64,000 nt of DNA, from NCBI RefSeq assembly GCF_020832325.1, contig NZ_JAFIEU010000022.1, positions 138,692-202,691 of the forward strand. Reading direction: 5' to 3'. Numbering within the stretch: position 1 is the stretch's first letter; each line of letters opens with the position of its first letter. Of the stretch, positions 53,964-62,986 are shown piece by piece. Made by a program: the position numbers and the translations under genes. Source of the DNA: Lunatimonas sp. (lineage in GTDB: Bacteria; Bacteroidota; Bacteroidia; Cytophagales; Cyclobacteriaceae). Under the pieces are notes generated by a model. The model did not search any database, had not been told where the DNA came from, and was given only the letters and a program-made list of their open reading frames with translations.

Positions 53964-54731
53964 TCAGGCCTTGAAAGCGTCAAATCGCTCTTGTACGGCT
54001 GCCCAGTTGACCACATTCCACCAGCTACTGATGTAGCGAGGTCGCTCGTTTTGATAGTTTAGGTAATAGGCATGTTCCCATACATCGATGCCAAGGAGCG
54101 GCTGTCCTTTCAACTCCGATAAATCCATGAGTGGATTGTCCTGATTGGGTGTGGAACCCACCTTCAGTGTGCCTCCATCCAAAACAAGCCAGGCCCAACC
54201 CGACCCAAAACGGGTTTTGGCGGCATCTTCAAACTTTTCGGCAAAGCCGCTAAAGCTACCAAAATCTTTTGCAATGGCAGCCGCCAAATCTCCTTCAGGT
54301 TCACCTCCGCCATTAGGCGACATGATGGACCAGAAAAGCTCGTGGTTGTAATGCCCACCGCCGTTATTTCTCATTTTTGTTGAATAGTTGGAAATCTCTG
54401 CCATGAGCTCTTCCACCGGTTTTTCGGTGTCCACGCCTTCTTCTGCCGCAGCCTCTTTCAGGTTATTGGCGTATGCGGCGGCATGTTTGGTGTAATGGAT
54501 TTCCATGGTCATCGCATCGATGTGAGGCTCTAGCGCAGCATAATCGTACGGTAGGGGTTTTTGCGAAAAACCCGTTACGATCGTGGGTTTCGCCTTAGAT
54601 TCCGATCCCGATGAACAGGACGATAACAAGGAGGAACCCACCAGGCTACTACCCAACCCCAGGGAAAGGGTGACTTTGGTACTTTGTGCGATAAATGATC
54701 TCCTGGAGGTATGCAATGTTGGTTTTTTCAT
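53964..54731 (-). CDS. Fe/Mn superoxide dismutase, exported lipoprotein form
   Basis: I use ATG 54731 ([20 protein letters not shown]), which places a twin-arginine motif (SRRSFIA) followed by a hydrophobic stretch and a lipobox-like LLSSC. Frames upstream to 54803 add unrelated sequence. The mature enzyme shows all metal ligands: His in [14 protein letters not shown], His in [10 protein letters not shown], and Asp and His in [20 protein letters not shown]. It converts superoxide to oxygen and peroxide. The Tat leader implies folding with metal before export, and the Cys suggests membrane anchoring in the periplasm. Fe or Mn use cannot be settled by eye. A terminator follows. Confidence 0.93.
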   Translation of the reverse strand: MKKPTLHTSRRSFIAQSTKVTLSLGLGSSLVGSSLLSSCSSGSESKAKPTIVTGFSQKPLPYDYAALEPHIDAMTMEIHYTKHAAAYANNLKEAAAEEGVDTEKPVEELMAEISNYSTKMRNNGGGHYNHELFWSIMSPNGGGEPEGDLAAAIAKDFGSFSGFAEKFEDAAKTRFGSGWAWLVLDGGTLKVGSTPNQDNPLMDLSELKGQPLLGIDVWEHAYYLNYQNERPRYISSWWNVVNWAAVQERFDAFKA

Positions 54732-55081
54732 GTTTGAAGTGGTTTGTTGCATGATTTTGGTTAGACAATAATTGGTCAGTATAACGTATGCTAAATTAAC
54801 CAATTAATCCCTAAAATGTAGCACACCTAATCCTTAAGTAGTCAAAAAGTTTGCTTTGACGCTTTTTAGCGTCCAAAAATCAAAATAAACACCAATAACA
54901 AGCCAATTTGTCAGACTATTTCGCAAATTTGGCCTGTTGTTCAAGGCTGTGAAAGTTAGGCATCGTTTCTGGGAAACCTAAACGATAAGACCATATATTC
55001 GGTCAAGTTCCTTATTTTTGTAATTCAGCTAACTAGAAAGAATTGGTAGCTGGAGTACATCTCGTATTAAGTGAAGTAGAA
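54732..55081. other. Divergent spacer between sod and dapF
   Basis: The 350-base spacer has no gene. It holds a short inverted repeat, gacgct-tttt-agcgtc near 54858-54873, and a perfect TAnnTTTG box at 55013-55020 facing dapF. Confidence 0.45.
55013..55020 (+). promoter_or_regulatory. Candidate minus-7 box for dapF
   Basis: tatttttg matches TAnnTTTG exactly and lies 62 bases before the dapF start at 55082. No clear TTTG partner occurs 19-23 bases upstream, so the call is modest. Confidence 0.35.
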
Positions 55082-55879
55082 ATGACCATTCAATTTTATA
55101 AATATCAGGGAACCGGGAATGATTTTGTCATGATCGATGACCGGGACAACCGGTTTGAGAGCGATAACCTAGCCTTGATACAAAAGCTATGTCACCGCCG
55201 TTTGGGTATCGGATCAGACGGATTGATCATCCTACGAAACGCTACAGGGTTTGACTTTGAGATGATCTACTTCAATGCAGACGGTTCCCAAAGCATGTGT
55301 GGGAACGGAGCTCGATGTGCGGTTTCCTTTGCGCATTTTCTGGGGATGTGTGATGTCAGCACCCAATTCCTAGCGGTAGATGGTGCCCACCATGCGGAGA
55401 TTTTTGGCGACGAAGTACGGCTGGAGATGATTCCTGTAAGGGAATTCAAAGACGTTGAAGGAGATACGTTCATCCATACCGGTGCGCCACATCATATTCG
55501 CTACGTAGAAAATCTTTCTCATTACCCCGTAGTGAAAGAGGGGGCAAAAATCCGTTATAACAAGGAGCTATATCCAGAGGGCACCAACGTCAACTTTGTC
55601 ATGCCCAACCCGGACAATTCCCTACAAGTGAGGACGTATGAAAGAGGCGTAGAGGATGAAACGTTATCCTGTGGCACGGGTGTAACTGCCTGCGCACTGC
55701 TGTACGGCAAAGAAAATGGCTTAAACGAAGTGAGTATACATACCAAGGGCGGCCTGCTGAGGGTCAGCTTCGAGGATGACGGAAACGGTGGGTTTCACCA
55801 GATCCAGCTGATAGGACCTGCCACGCAGGTATTCAGCGGGACCATTGCGATTAAACGGGAAGAAACCTCTTCCCTGTAA
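55082..55879 (+). CDS. dapF: Diaminopimelate epimerase
   Basis: DapF interconverts LL- and meso-diaminopimelate for lysine and peptidoglycan synthesis. The start at ATG 55082 (MTIQFYKYQGTGNDFVMIDD) matches the family N-terminus; the frame is open to 55043 but adds unrelated residues. The two catalytic Cys are C73 in MCGNGARCAVSFA and C197 in ETLSCGTGVTACAL. At 265 residues it is normal in size. It precedes secA by 33 bases and is probably co-transcribed with it. Confidence 0.96.
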   Translation: MTIQFYKYQGTGNDFVMIDDRDNRFESDNLALIQKLCHRRLGIGSDGLIILRNATGFDFEMIYFNADGSQSMCGNGARCAVSFAHFLGMCDVSTQFLAVDGAHHAEIFGDEVRLEMIPVREFKDVEGDTFIHTGAPHHIRYVENLSHYPVVKEGAKIRYNKELYPEGTNVNFVMPNPDNSLQVRTYERGVEDETLSCGTGVTACALLYGKENGLNEVSIHTKGGLLRVSFEDDGNGGFHQIQLIGPATQVFSGTIAIKREETSSL

Positions 55880-55912
55880 CCAACTTAATAGACTAGACAC
55901 AGACAACCTACT

Positions 55913-58900
55913 ATGTTAGATTTTATTGCAAAAGGGCTATCAAAGGTATTCGGTACCAAATCTGATAGAGACATCAAGTTACTCACGCCATTCGTAGAAT
56001 CGATCAAGGCCGAGTATGCAAAATTGGCGACGCTAACAGACGACGAGCTAAGGCAACAAACCAAGGAAATCAAAGGGGTAATCAATGCAGATCTGAAAAG
56101 CTTTGACGACAACATCGCTGAAACCAGGGCTAAGATCGACGCGCTTCCCCCCGATGAGGTACACGCCAAAGACGCTCTGTTCAACGAGATTGATAAAATA
56201 GAGAAAAGCCGCAACGAAGAGCTGGAAAAAAGCCTGGAGAAAGTCCTTCCTTGGGCTTTTGCTGTAGTGAAGGAAACTGCGCGTAGGTTAAAGGAAAACA
56301 AGCAGCTGCAAGTTACGGCCTCCATGTGGGACAAGGAACTCGCCGCTACCAAAAGTTACGTTCAACTAGAAGGCGAAACAGCGACCTGGGGAAACTCTTG
56401 GTCTGCTGCCGGGGTGGAAGTAACGTGGGAAATGCTTCACTACGATGTACAATTGCTTGGTGGAGTGGCCCTACACAAGGGTAACATTGCAGAAATGGCT
56501 ACGGGTGAAGGAAAAACCCTGGTATCCACGCTACCCGCATACCTCAATGCCCTTTCCGGTAGGGGAGTACACATTGTGACCGTCAATGACTACCTAGCCA
56601 AAAGGGACTCGGAATGGAACGCTCCACTCTTTGAGTTTCATGGGCTAAAGGTGGACTGCATAGACAAGTACCCACCAAACTCCGAAGCTAGAAGAAGGGC
56701 CTATGCCTGCGACATCGTATATGGTACCAATAATGAGTTTGGATTTGATTACCTGCGGGATAACATGGCGCGGGATTCCAGAGACTTGGTACAGGGCAAG
56801 CACCATTTTGCCATGATCGATGAAGTGGACTCCGTATTGATCGATGATGCGCGTACGCCACTTATTATTTCCGGTCCTGTCGCCAAAGGAGACCAACACG
56901 AATTTTACGAGATGAAACCCAGGGTTTCTACCCTAGTAGATGAACAACGAAAACTGGTGCAGGGGTATCTAACCGACGCCAAGCGACTCATCAAAGAAGG
57001 CAATGAAAAAGAAGGAGGCTTAGCCTTATTTCGGGCCTATAGAGGCTTGCCAAAATACAAGCCCTTGATCAAATACCTCTCTGAGCCCGGGATCCGCGTG
57101 ATCCTTCAGAAAACGGAAAACTACTACCTACAAGACAATAAGCGGAACATGCCGGAGGCAGATGAACCGCTGCTGTTTACGATTGAAGAGAAGTCCAATA
57201 CCGTTGACCTGACAGACAATGGTATCGAAACCATCACGCGCAAAAACGAAAATCCCAACTTCTTTATTCTACCGGATATTGGGATGGAAATCGCTGAAAT
57301 GGAAAAGAATGCTGAGTTGGACGATACGGAAAAACTGATTCGAAAAGAGGAAATCATCAAAGACTATGGGGTCAAAGCGCAACGGATACATACGGTAAAC
57401 CAGTTGCTGAAAGCCTATTGTATGTTCGAAAAGGATACCGAGTACATTTTGGTGGATGGAAAGGTGAAGATCGTGGACGAACAAACGGGTAGGGTGATGG
57501 AAGGCAGAAGGTATTCTGACGGCCTGCACCAAGCCATCGAAGCAAAGGAAAACGTGAAGGTCGAAGATGCTACACAAACCTATGCGACCATCACACTTCA
57601 GAATTACTTCCGAATGTACCACAAGCTGGCCGGGATGACCGGAACGGCGGAGACCGAAGCAGGAGAGTTTTGGGAGATCTACAAGCTTGATGTAATTGTA
57701 ATCCCCACAAACAAACCCATTCAGCGCAAAGACTGGGAAGACAAAGTCTATAAAACCGTTCGTGAGAAGTTTAATGCAGTTGCAGACGAAATCAACGAGC
57801 TTACCGAGGCAAATCGCCCCGTTTTGGTGGGTACCACCTCCGTGGAAATTTCGGAGCTTCTCAGCCGAATGCTCACCATACGCAAAATCAAGCACCAGGT
57901 ACTAAATGCAAAGCAGCACGCGCGTGAGGCAGACATTGTCGCTGAGGCCGGCAAGCCAAAGACCGTAACCATCGCCACGAACATGGCCGGTAGGGGTACC
58001 GATATCAAGCTAACGGCAGAATCCAAAGCTGCCGGTGGACTGGCCATCATCGGAACGGAGCGCCACGAATCCAGAAGGGTAGACCGGCAGCTACGGGGTC
58101 GATCCGGCCGGCAGGGAGATCCGGGCTCCTCTCAGTTTTTTGTTTCCTTGGAAGATAACCTCATGCGTCTGTTTGGTTCAGAAAGAATTGCCAAACTGAT
58201 GGACCGCATGGGGTTGGAAGAAGGAGAGGTAATCCAGCATTCCATGATCACCAAGTCGATCGAACGTGCACAGCGTAAGGTCGAAGAAAACAACTTTGGT
58301 GTAAGAAAACGCCTGTTGGAGTACGATGACGTGATGAACAGTCAGCGGGAAGTGGTCTACCGACGACGTAAAAATGCGTTGATCGGTGATCGATTGGAGT
58401 TGGATATATTGAACATCATGTACGATGTCGCCGAGAGCATCATCGAAATGGCTAAATCTACTGAAGACTCCGAAAATCTGCGGATGAATATCTTCAGTTC
58501 ACTCGGTATCGACTATCCGATTTCTTCCGAAGACCTTAAAAGTAAAGATAGCACTGTATTGACCAAGGAACTGTTTGACGCCGCTTACAAAAATTACGTG
58601 GCCAAAAACAACGGAATTCTAACCAAAGCAATGCCGATCCTTCGGGATGTTTACCAAAAACGTGGAGCCACTGTCAAGGAAATTATGGTTCCCATATCCG
58701 ATGGTATCAAGCAGATCGGCGTAGTCATCAACTTGGAATCTACCGTTAACAACGAAGGGAGAGACCTTATCCGAGCCATTGAAAAAACGGTTACGCTTGC
58801 GATCATCGATCAAAACTGGAAAGAACATCTTCGGGATATGGATGACCTAAAACAGTCTGTGCAGAATGCCGTCTATGAGCAGAAAGATCCGCTATTGATT

Positions 58901-59293
58901 TACAAATTCGAAGCGTTTGAAATGTTTAAGCGCTTTGTAGGACGGCTGAATGATGATATCATATCCTTTATAGCTAAATCAGATCTGCCCAAGCAGGACC
59001 CAGAACAGGTGAAAGCTGCACAAACGACCCGAAAGGAAGAGCCCCAGGTCACCGCCTCTAAAGAGGAAGTTGGTAGTACCTTAGGTGGCAACCCGGCTGC
59101 CCAGCGAGCAGCTGTTGCTCAGTCTGCTGGAGCACGGAGAGAAGCTGTAATGCCACGAAAAACCGAAAAAGTATACGGGAGGAATGACCGGGTTTCTGTA
59201 CGCTACATGGACGGAGCGATAAAAAAGGATGTGAAATACAAAAGTGTGGAACAGGATATTGCCGAGGCTAAATGTGTGGTAATCGAAGAATAA
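55913..59293 (+). CDS. secA: Preprotein translocase motor ATPase
   Basis: SecA drives protein export through SecYEG. The 1126-residue protein has NBD1 with EMATGEGKTLVS (Walker A) and MIDEVDSVLIDDARTPLIIS (Walker B), the preprotein-binding domain, and NBD2 with ATNMAGRGTDIKL and GTERHESRRVDRQLRGRSGRQGDPGSS. The helical wing and scaffold follow. It is longer than E. coli SecA (901), as is usual in Bacteroidota, with an extra segment around residues 330-480. The C-terminus (KVYGRNDRVSVRYMDGAIK) lacks the Cys-rich zinc tail used for SecB binding. It is followed by a lipoprotein gene 12 bases later. Confidence 0.98.
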   Translation: MLDFIAKGLSKVFGTKSDRDIKLLTPFVESIKAEYAKLATLTDDELRQQTKEIKGVINADLKSFDDNIAETRAKIDALPPDEVHAKDALFNEIDKIEKSRNEELEKSLEKVLPWAFAVVKETARRLKENKQLQVTASMWDKELAATKSYVQLEGETATWGNSWSAAGVEVTWEMLHYDVQLLGGVALHKGNIAEMATGEGKTLVSTLPAYLNALSGRGVHIVTVNDYLAKRDSEWNAPLFEFHGLKVDCIDKYPPNSEARRRAYACDIVYGTNNEFGFDYLRDNMARDSRDLVQGKHHFAMIDEVDSVLIDDARTPLIISGPVAKGDQHEFYEMKPRVSTLVDEQRKLVQGYLTDAKRLIKEGNEKEGGLALFRAYRGLPKYKPLIKYLSEPGIRVILQKTENYYLQDNKRNMPEADEPLLFTIEEKSNTVDLTDNGIETITRKNENPNFFILPDIGMEIAEMEKNAELDDTEKLIRKEEIIKDYGVKAQRIHTVNQLLKAYCMFEKDTEYILVDGKVKIVDEQTGRVMEGRRYSDGLHQAIEAKENVKVEDATQTYATITLQNYFRMYHKLAGMTGTAETEAGEFWEIYKLDVIVIPTNKPIQRKDWEDKVYKTVREKFNAVADEINELTEANRPVLVGTTSVEISELLSRMLTIRKIKHQVLNAKQHAREADIVAEAGKPKTVTIATNMAGRGTDIKLTAESKAAGGLAIIGTERHESRRVDRQLRGRSGRQGDPGSSQFFVSLEDNLMRLFGSERIAKLMDRMGLEEGEVIQHSMITKSIERAQRKVEENNFGVRKRLLEYDDVMNSQREVVYRRRKNALIGDRLELDILNIMYDVAESIIEMAKSTEDSENLRMNIFSSLGIDYPISSEDLKSKDSTVLTKELFDAAYKNYVAKNNGILTKAMPILRDVYQKRGATVKEIMVPISDGIKQIGVVINLESTVNNEGRDLIRAIEKTVTLAIIDQNWKEHLRDMDDLKQSVQNAVYEQKDPLLIYKFEAFEMFKRFVGRLNDDIISFIAKSDLPKQDPEQVKAAQTTRKEEPQVTASKEEVGSTLGGNPAAQRAAVAQSAGARREAVMPRKTEKVYGRNDRVSVRYMDGAIKKDVKYKSVEQDIAEAKCVVIEE

Positions 59294-59305
59294 AACCCGA
59301 AAACA

Positions 59306-59848
59306 ATGTTTAGACGAATCATGCTCGCCGGTGTTTGGCTGGGAATGTCCACCGGATGCGGTTTCATTACGATCTCCAAAAGTGGGGGATCTGCAGAAAA
59401 ATATGCCGACTACCGCGAGGACTTGAGTTCTAGCCTGAAATCTTATGAACCGCTTCCAAGTCCGGTGGCAGTAGTTAGCAGCAAGGCCTCTCCCGTCGCT
59501 CCGGTAGACGACGATTTGGCGATAGCCATAAAAAACTATATACAAGCCAATGAAAGAGAAAACTTTTTCAGCGGGTTTACGATTTTGGTATATAGCGGAG
59601 TGGATCGGGAGCTGGCATTCAAAACCAGAAACACATTGTATTCGGATTATAAGGACATTACCACCTTTATGCAGTACCAGCAGCCACGTTATTTGGTCAA
59701 AGTGGGGCGTTACATCAACCGGATCGAGGCCTTGGCCTGGTATGAGAAAATCAAAGAAGATTTCCCTTCCGCACGAATCATTCAAGACCGATTCGAACGC
59801 AATTTGCCAAATCAACAACAAGACCCAATAGAGAATGCTCAAGAATAG
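59306..59848 (+). CDS. SPOR-domain-like lipoprotein
   Basis: The 180-residue protein has a lipoprotein signal (MFRRIMLAGVWLGMSTGC) followed by a Ser/Pro-rich linker. The C-terminal 95 residues look like a SPOR fold: FFSGFTILVYSGVDRELAFKTRN, then PRYLVKVGRYINRIEALAWYEKIKEDFPSARII. SPOR domains bind peptidoglycan with bare glycan strands at division sites. The gene lies 12 bases after secA and its end overlaps the start of the amidohydrolase gene by 14 bases, so all three are probably one transcript. The SPOR call is by pattern and moderately sure. Confidence 0.75.
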   Translation: MFRRIMLAGVWLGMSTGCGFITISKSGGSAEKYADYREDLSSSLKSYEPLPSPVAVVSSKASPVAPVDDDLAIAIKNYIQANERENFFSGFTILVYSGVDRELAFKTRNTLYSDYKDITTFMQYQQPRYLVKVGRYINRIEALAWYEKIKEDFPSARIIQDRFERNLPNQQQDPIENAQE

Positions 59849-61022
59849 GATCAAGGACATTGCCAAGGAAATCAAAGAAGAAGCCATTGCTACAAGGCGT
59901 CATCTGCATCAGCATCCCGAGCTTTCGTTCGAAGAATTTGAAACAGCAGCGTACGTAGAATCTCGGCTTCGGGCTATAGGCATCGATAAGATAGAGAAAA
60001 AAGCCACTACTGGCCTGGTTGGGCTGATTGAGGGTAAAAACCCAAGCTACAAGACAATCGCCCTTCGGGCAGACATGGATGCACTTCCCATCACTGAGGA
60101 AAATGACGTGCCCTACAAATCCAAAAAACCAGGAATCATGCATGCGTGCGGACACGACGTGCATACATCGTCCCTATTGGGAACAGCCCATATCCTACAC
60201 CGCTTGAAAAACGAATTTGAAGGAACCGTAAAGCTGATCTTTCAACCTGGCGAGGAAAAGGCCCCCGGGGGAGCGTCATTTATGATCAAAGACAAGTGTC
60301 TGGAAAACCCAAAACCTTCCGCCATCATCGGTCAGCACGTCATGCCCCACATACCTGCTGGAAAAGTGGGGTTTCGCCCCGGGATGTATATGGCCAGTGC
60401 AGATGAAATCTACATCACCGTAAAGGGCAAAGGAGGCCATGGAGCGATGCCGGAAACACTCATAGACCCCGTGCTAATCGCTTCACATTTGATAGTAGCA
60501 TTGCAACAAGTGGTGAGCCGAAACGCCAGCCCAAAGGTTCCATCGGTACTATCTTTTGGGAAAGTAATAGCCAATGGAGCCACGAATGTTATTCCTAACG
60601 AGGTGAAGATAGAAGGTACGTTCCGTACGCTGGATGAGGCCTGGCGAAAAAGAGCCAAAGAGTTGATCCATCAAATTGCCACAGGCATAGCCGAGGGCAT
60701 GGGAGGGAAAGCTGAAGTAAATATCTTGCATGGTTATCCCTATCTGAAAAATGATCCGGAACTTACCGAACGATCTATACTAGCGGCAAAAGAGTATCTA
60801 GGCGAAGAAAACGTCTTGGACTTAGACCTTTGGATGGCCGCAGAGGATTTTTCCTACTACACGCAGGAGATGGCGGGTTGTTTTTACCGACTGGGCACCA
60901 GAAATGAAGCCAAGGGAATTGTATCCGGCGTCCATACACCTACATTCGACATCGAAGAAGATGCATTGGAAGTTAGTACTGGATTGATGGCTTGGCTGGC
61001 ACTGGAAGAACTCAAAAAATGA
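59835..61022 (+). CDS. M20-family amidohydrolase (N-acyl amino acid hydrolase type)
   Basis: The 395-residue enzyme shows the M20D pattern: RRHLHQHPELSFEEFETAAYV, ALRADMDALPITEENDVPYKS, HACGHDVHTSSLLGTA with metal ligands, FQPGEEKAPGGASFMI and the dimerisation insert GKGGHGAMPETLIDP. The end has AEDFSYYTQEMAGCFYRLG. Such enzymes cleave N-acyl amino acids, hippurate or indole-acetyl amino acids. No signal peptide is present, so it is cytoplasmic. The start lies inside the end of the SPOR lipoprotein gene, which implies coupled translation. The S1/P1 nuclease gene begins 20 bases downstream. Confidence 0.93.
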   Translation: MLKNRIKDIAKEIKEEAIATRRHLHQHPELSFEEFETAAYVESRLRAIGIDKIEKKATTGLVGLIEGKNPSYKTIALRADMDALPITEENDVPYKSKKPGIMHACGHDVHTSSLLGTAHILHRLKNEFEGTVKLIFQPGEEKAPGGASFMIKDKCLENPKPSAIIGQHVMPHIPAGKVGFRPGMYMASADEIYITVKGKGGHGAMPETLIDPVLIASHLIVALQQVVSRNASPKVPSVLSFGKVIANGATNVIPNEVKIEGTFRTLDEAWRKRAKELIHQIATGIAEGMGGKAEVNILHGYPYLKNDPELTERSILAAKEYLGEENVLDLDLWMAAEDFSYYTQEMAGCFYRLGTRNEAKGIVSGVHTPTFDIEEDALEVSTGLMAWLALEELKK

Positions 61023-61042
61023 AATAACAACTCCTAGGAACT

Positions 61043-61825
61043 ATGCCTACGTTAAAAAAATGGTTTTTCTTATTGCTTATCTCGCAGCTTTCTGTAATTG
61101 ACAGTTGGGGCTGGGGACAGACCGGACATCGGGTGGTTGGTCAGCTTGCCGAGTGGCACTTAAACAAAAAGGCAAAAAAGCGCATCGATGCCCTGTTGGG
61201 GTCAGAGTCGCTTGCAATGGTAGCCAACTGGATGGACAACGTAAAGTCTGACAGGCGATACGATCACCTGAATACCTGGCACTACCTCAGCATCGAAGAC
61301 GGGAAAGCTTACAACCCCGCCATTCAGGAAAAAGAGGGTGACGCTTATGAAAAAACAAAGATGATCATCCAAGTGCTGAAGAAAGGCGGATTGTCGGCAA
61401 AAGAAGAATCCGAATACTTAAAAATGCTCGTCCATTTGGTAGGAGATCTTCATCAGCCGTTGCATGTAGGAAGGGGCGATGATCGGGGAGGAAACGATAT
61501 CCGGGTGACTTACTTCAACCAAAACTCCAATATTCACCGGGTTTGGGATAGTCAGATCATTGATGGAAAACAACTTAGCTACACCGAATTGTCCGAACAT
61601 CTCAACCGGAGAGCAGAACCAAGCATCATACAAAGGTATCAAAAAGCATCTATAGAAGATTGGCTTCAGGAAGCGGTAGCTCTTAGACCCATAGTGTACG
61701 ACCTCCCTGAAGACGGACGCTTGAGCTATGAGTACGACTATGTGGCCTTTCCCGTGATCGAAGAACGCCTACTTGCCGGTGGCTTACGCCTTGCAGGAAT
61801 ATTAAACGATATCTACGGCCGATAA
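61043..61825 (+). CDS. Secreted S1/P1-type zinc nuclease
   Basis: The 260-residue protein has a signal peptide ending near DSWG, exposing WGQTGHRVVGQLAEWHL. In S1/P1 enzymes the N-terminal Trp and this His bind zinc. Further ligands are in NWMDNVKSD, HLNTWHYLSIED and MLVHLVGDLHQPLHVGRGDDRGGNDIRV. The family cleaves single-stranded DNA and RNA and 3'-nucleotides, so it could supply phosphate or nucleosides from outside nucleic acid. The gene ends with its stop codon directly touching the stop of the convergent ComF-type gene. Confidence 0.93.
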   Translation: MPTLKKWFFLLLISQLSVIDSWGWGQTGHRVVGQLAEWHLNKKAKKRIDALLGSESLAMVANWMDNVKSDRRYDHLNTWHYLSIEDGKAYNPAIQEKEGDAYEKTKMIIQVLKKGGLSAKEESEYLKMLVHLVGDLHQPLHVGRGDDRGGNDIRVTYFNQNSNIHRVWDSQIIDGKQLSYTELSEHLNRRAEPSIIQRYQKASIEDWLQEAVALRPIVYDLPEDGRLSYEYDYVAFPVIEERLLAGGLRLAGILNDIYGR

Positions 61826-62518
61826 TTACCTTCCAGCAGCAATCACTGCTAGATCTACATAACTAGGTCTAGCAGTGTGTAGCACATTCGCACAGGCAGC
61901 CAACGTAGCCCCGGTAGTCATGACATCGTCTACCAAAAGAATCCGTTTTCCCACTAAGGAGACTTCATCCACGATATGGAAAACCTCCGAAACATTTTCC
62001 CATCGCTGAAGCCTGTTTTTTCTCGTTTGGGTTGCCGTATTTACCGTCCTTTCCAGCCCATTGACCACCCTTATACCCAAAGACTCGCCTAGACCATCCG
62101 CAAAGCATCGACTTTGATTGTAGCCTCTTCTCCTTTCTTTACTGCGATGCAAGGGCACAGGTATGATTAGATCCCATTCCTTTTCTAAACCCTGCTGAAC
62201 AAGCAACTCCCCATACATTCTACCCAGTTTGACCCCAAGCATCGGCCTATTTCGATACTTGAGTTGATGCAGCAGTTTTTGGCTTTTTCCTCGCTTGGAA
62301 AACCGCAAGTAAGCCAATGCCATACGGATATCGGTAAGACCCATTAGCTTCTGCGTGAGTTCGTTTTCTAGAGGCGATTGATGGAAAAGTGTGACCGGGA
62401 GGGAGGCTTCGCACGTGCGGCAAAGCTCCGATTCAAATGCAAAGAGGCTTCTGTTACACAGGTTACAGGTAACTGGAAATACCAACGCCAAAAAATCATC
62501 CCATAAGGTGAAACGCAT
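61826..62518 (-). CDS. ComF-family phosphoribosyltransferase-like protein
   Basis: The 230-residue protein has an N-terminal zinc-finger-like part (VTCNLCNRSLFAFESELCRTCE) and a type I phosphoribosyltransferase domain. The latter shows LIIPVPLHRSKERRRGYNQS and the PRPP loop ILLVDDVMTTGATLAACANVL. ComF-type proteins act in DNA uptake and interact with single-strand DNA machinery; in Bacteroidota the role is less clear. Its last codons include a 13-pair inverted repeat (61844-61877), which may serve as a 3' signal for the convergent nuclease gene. Confidence 0.93.
   Translation of the reverse strand: MRFTLWDDFLALVFPVTCNLCNRSLFAFESELCRTCEASLPVTLFHQSPLENELTQKLMGLTDIRMALAYLRFSKRGKSQKLLHQLKYRNRPMLGVKLGRMYGELLVQQGLEKEWDLIIPVPLHRSKERRRGYNQSRCFADGLGESLGIRVVNGLERTVNTATQTRKNRLQRWENVSEVFHIVDEVSLVGKRILLVDDVMTTGATLAACANVLHTARPSYVDLAVIAAGR
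61844..61877. repeat. Strong inverted repeat inside the comF-like 3' coding end
   Basis: cactgctagatct at 61844-61856 pairs with aggtctagcagtg at 61865-61877 (13 pairs, one G-T) around an 8-base loop. It lies 19 bases after the stop of the nuclease gene on the plus strand. No T-run follows. Confidence 0.6.
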
Positions 62519-62561
62519 AGGTAAAAAGGGTTGTTAAGTTACAAGTACTGTCAATTCCTAC

Positions 62562-62569
62562 TATATTTG
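62562..62569 (+). promoter_or_regulatory. Candidate minus-7 box upstream of the 120-residue gene
   Basis: tatatttg is an exact TAnnTTTG match, 54 bases before the start at 62624. An ordinary TTTG at the usual distance is not evident. Confidence 0.38.
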
Positions 62570-62623
62570 TACATTGAGGGTAGTTTTCAGTTAATTTAAT
62601 AAAAATCAGGCTGTAAGTCAATT

Positions 62624-62986
62624 ATGTTTAAGAAAGACCTAGACTTAGATTTTCGATGGGGCAAACTATTGAGCGGTCTGGAAAATTTGCTCAACAAAAA
62701 ACCCTCTGACCTGAATGCCGTTCTATTCATCATTGGTGTTCAGGAACTGGGTCAGGGAAACCGAATCTTTTCAAAGGAAGAAAAGCAGGATTTGATGCAC
62801 ATTGCCGTTTGCAAGGTACTTAGCTTGTCCGGATTTTACCAATTGGCCTTTATCGACCAAGACGGTTGGCCTCATTGGGATTTGGTTCACGACCTTCCAC
62901 ACTTAGATGCCGCAGAACAGGAAAAACTCCTGAAACTGCATGTATTGGAATACTTTGAAAAAGAATTTGAAATAGAGATTAACTAA
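62624..62986 (+). CDS. Conserved hypothetical protein, 120 residues
   Basis: This soluble, acidic, mainly helical protein starts MFKKDLDLDFRWGKLLSGLE and includes AVLFIIGVQELGQGNRIFSKEEKQDLMHIAVCKVL and DGWPHWDLVHDLPHLDAAEQEKLLKLHVLEYFEKEF. It looks like an uncharacterised but conserved protein family of Bacteroidota; I do not know a function. Its stop is immediately followed by the ATG of the exonuclease gene with no gap, so the two genes are translationally linked, and a role near DNA repair is possible. Confidence 0.8.
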   Translation: MFKKDLDLDFRWGKLLSGLENLLNKKPSDLNAVLFIIGVQELGQGNRIFSKEEKQDLMHIAVCKVLSLSGFYQLAFIDQDGWPHWDLVHDLPHLDAAEQEKLLKLHVLEYFEKEFEIEIN

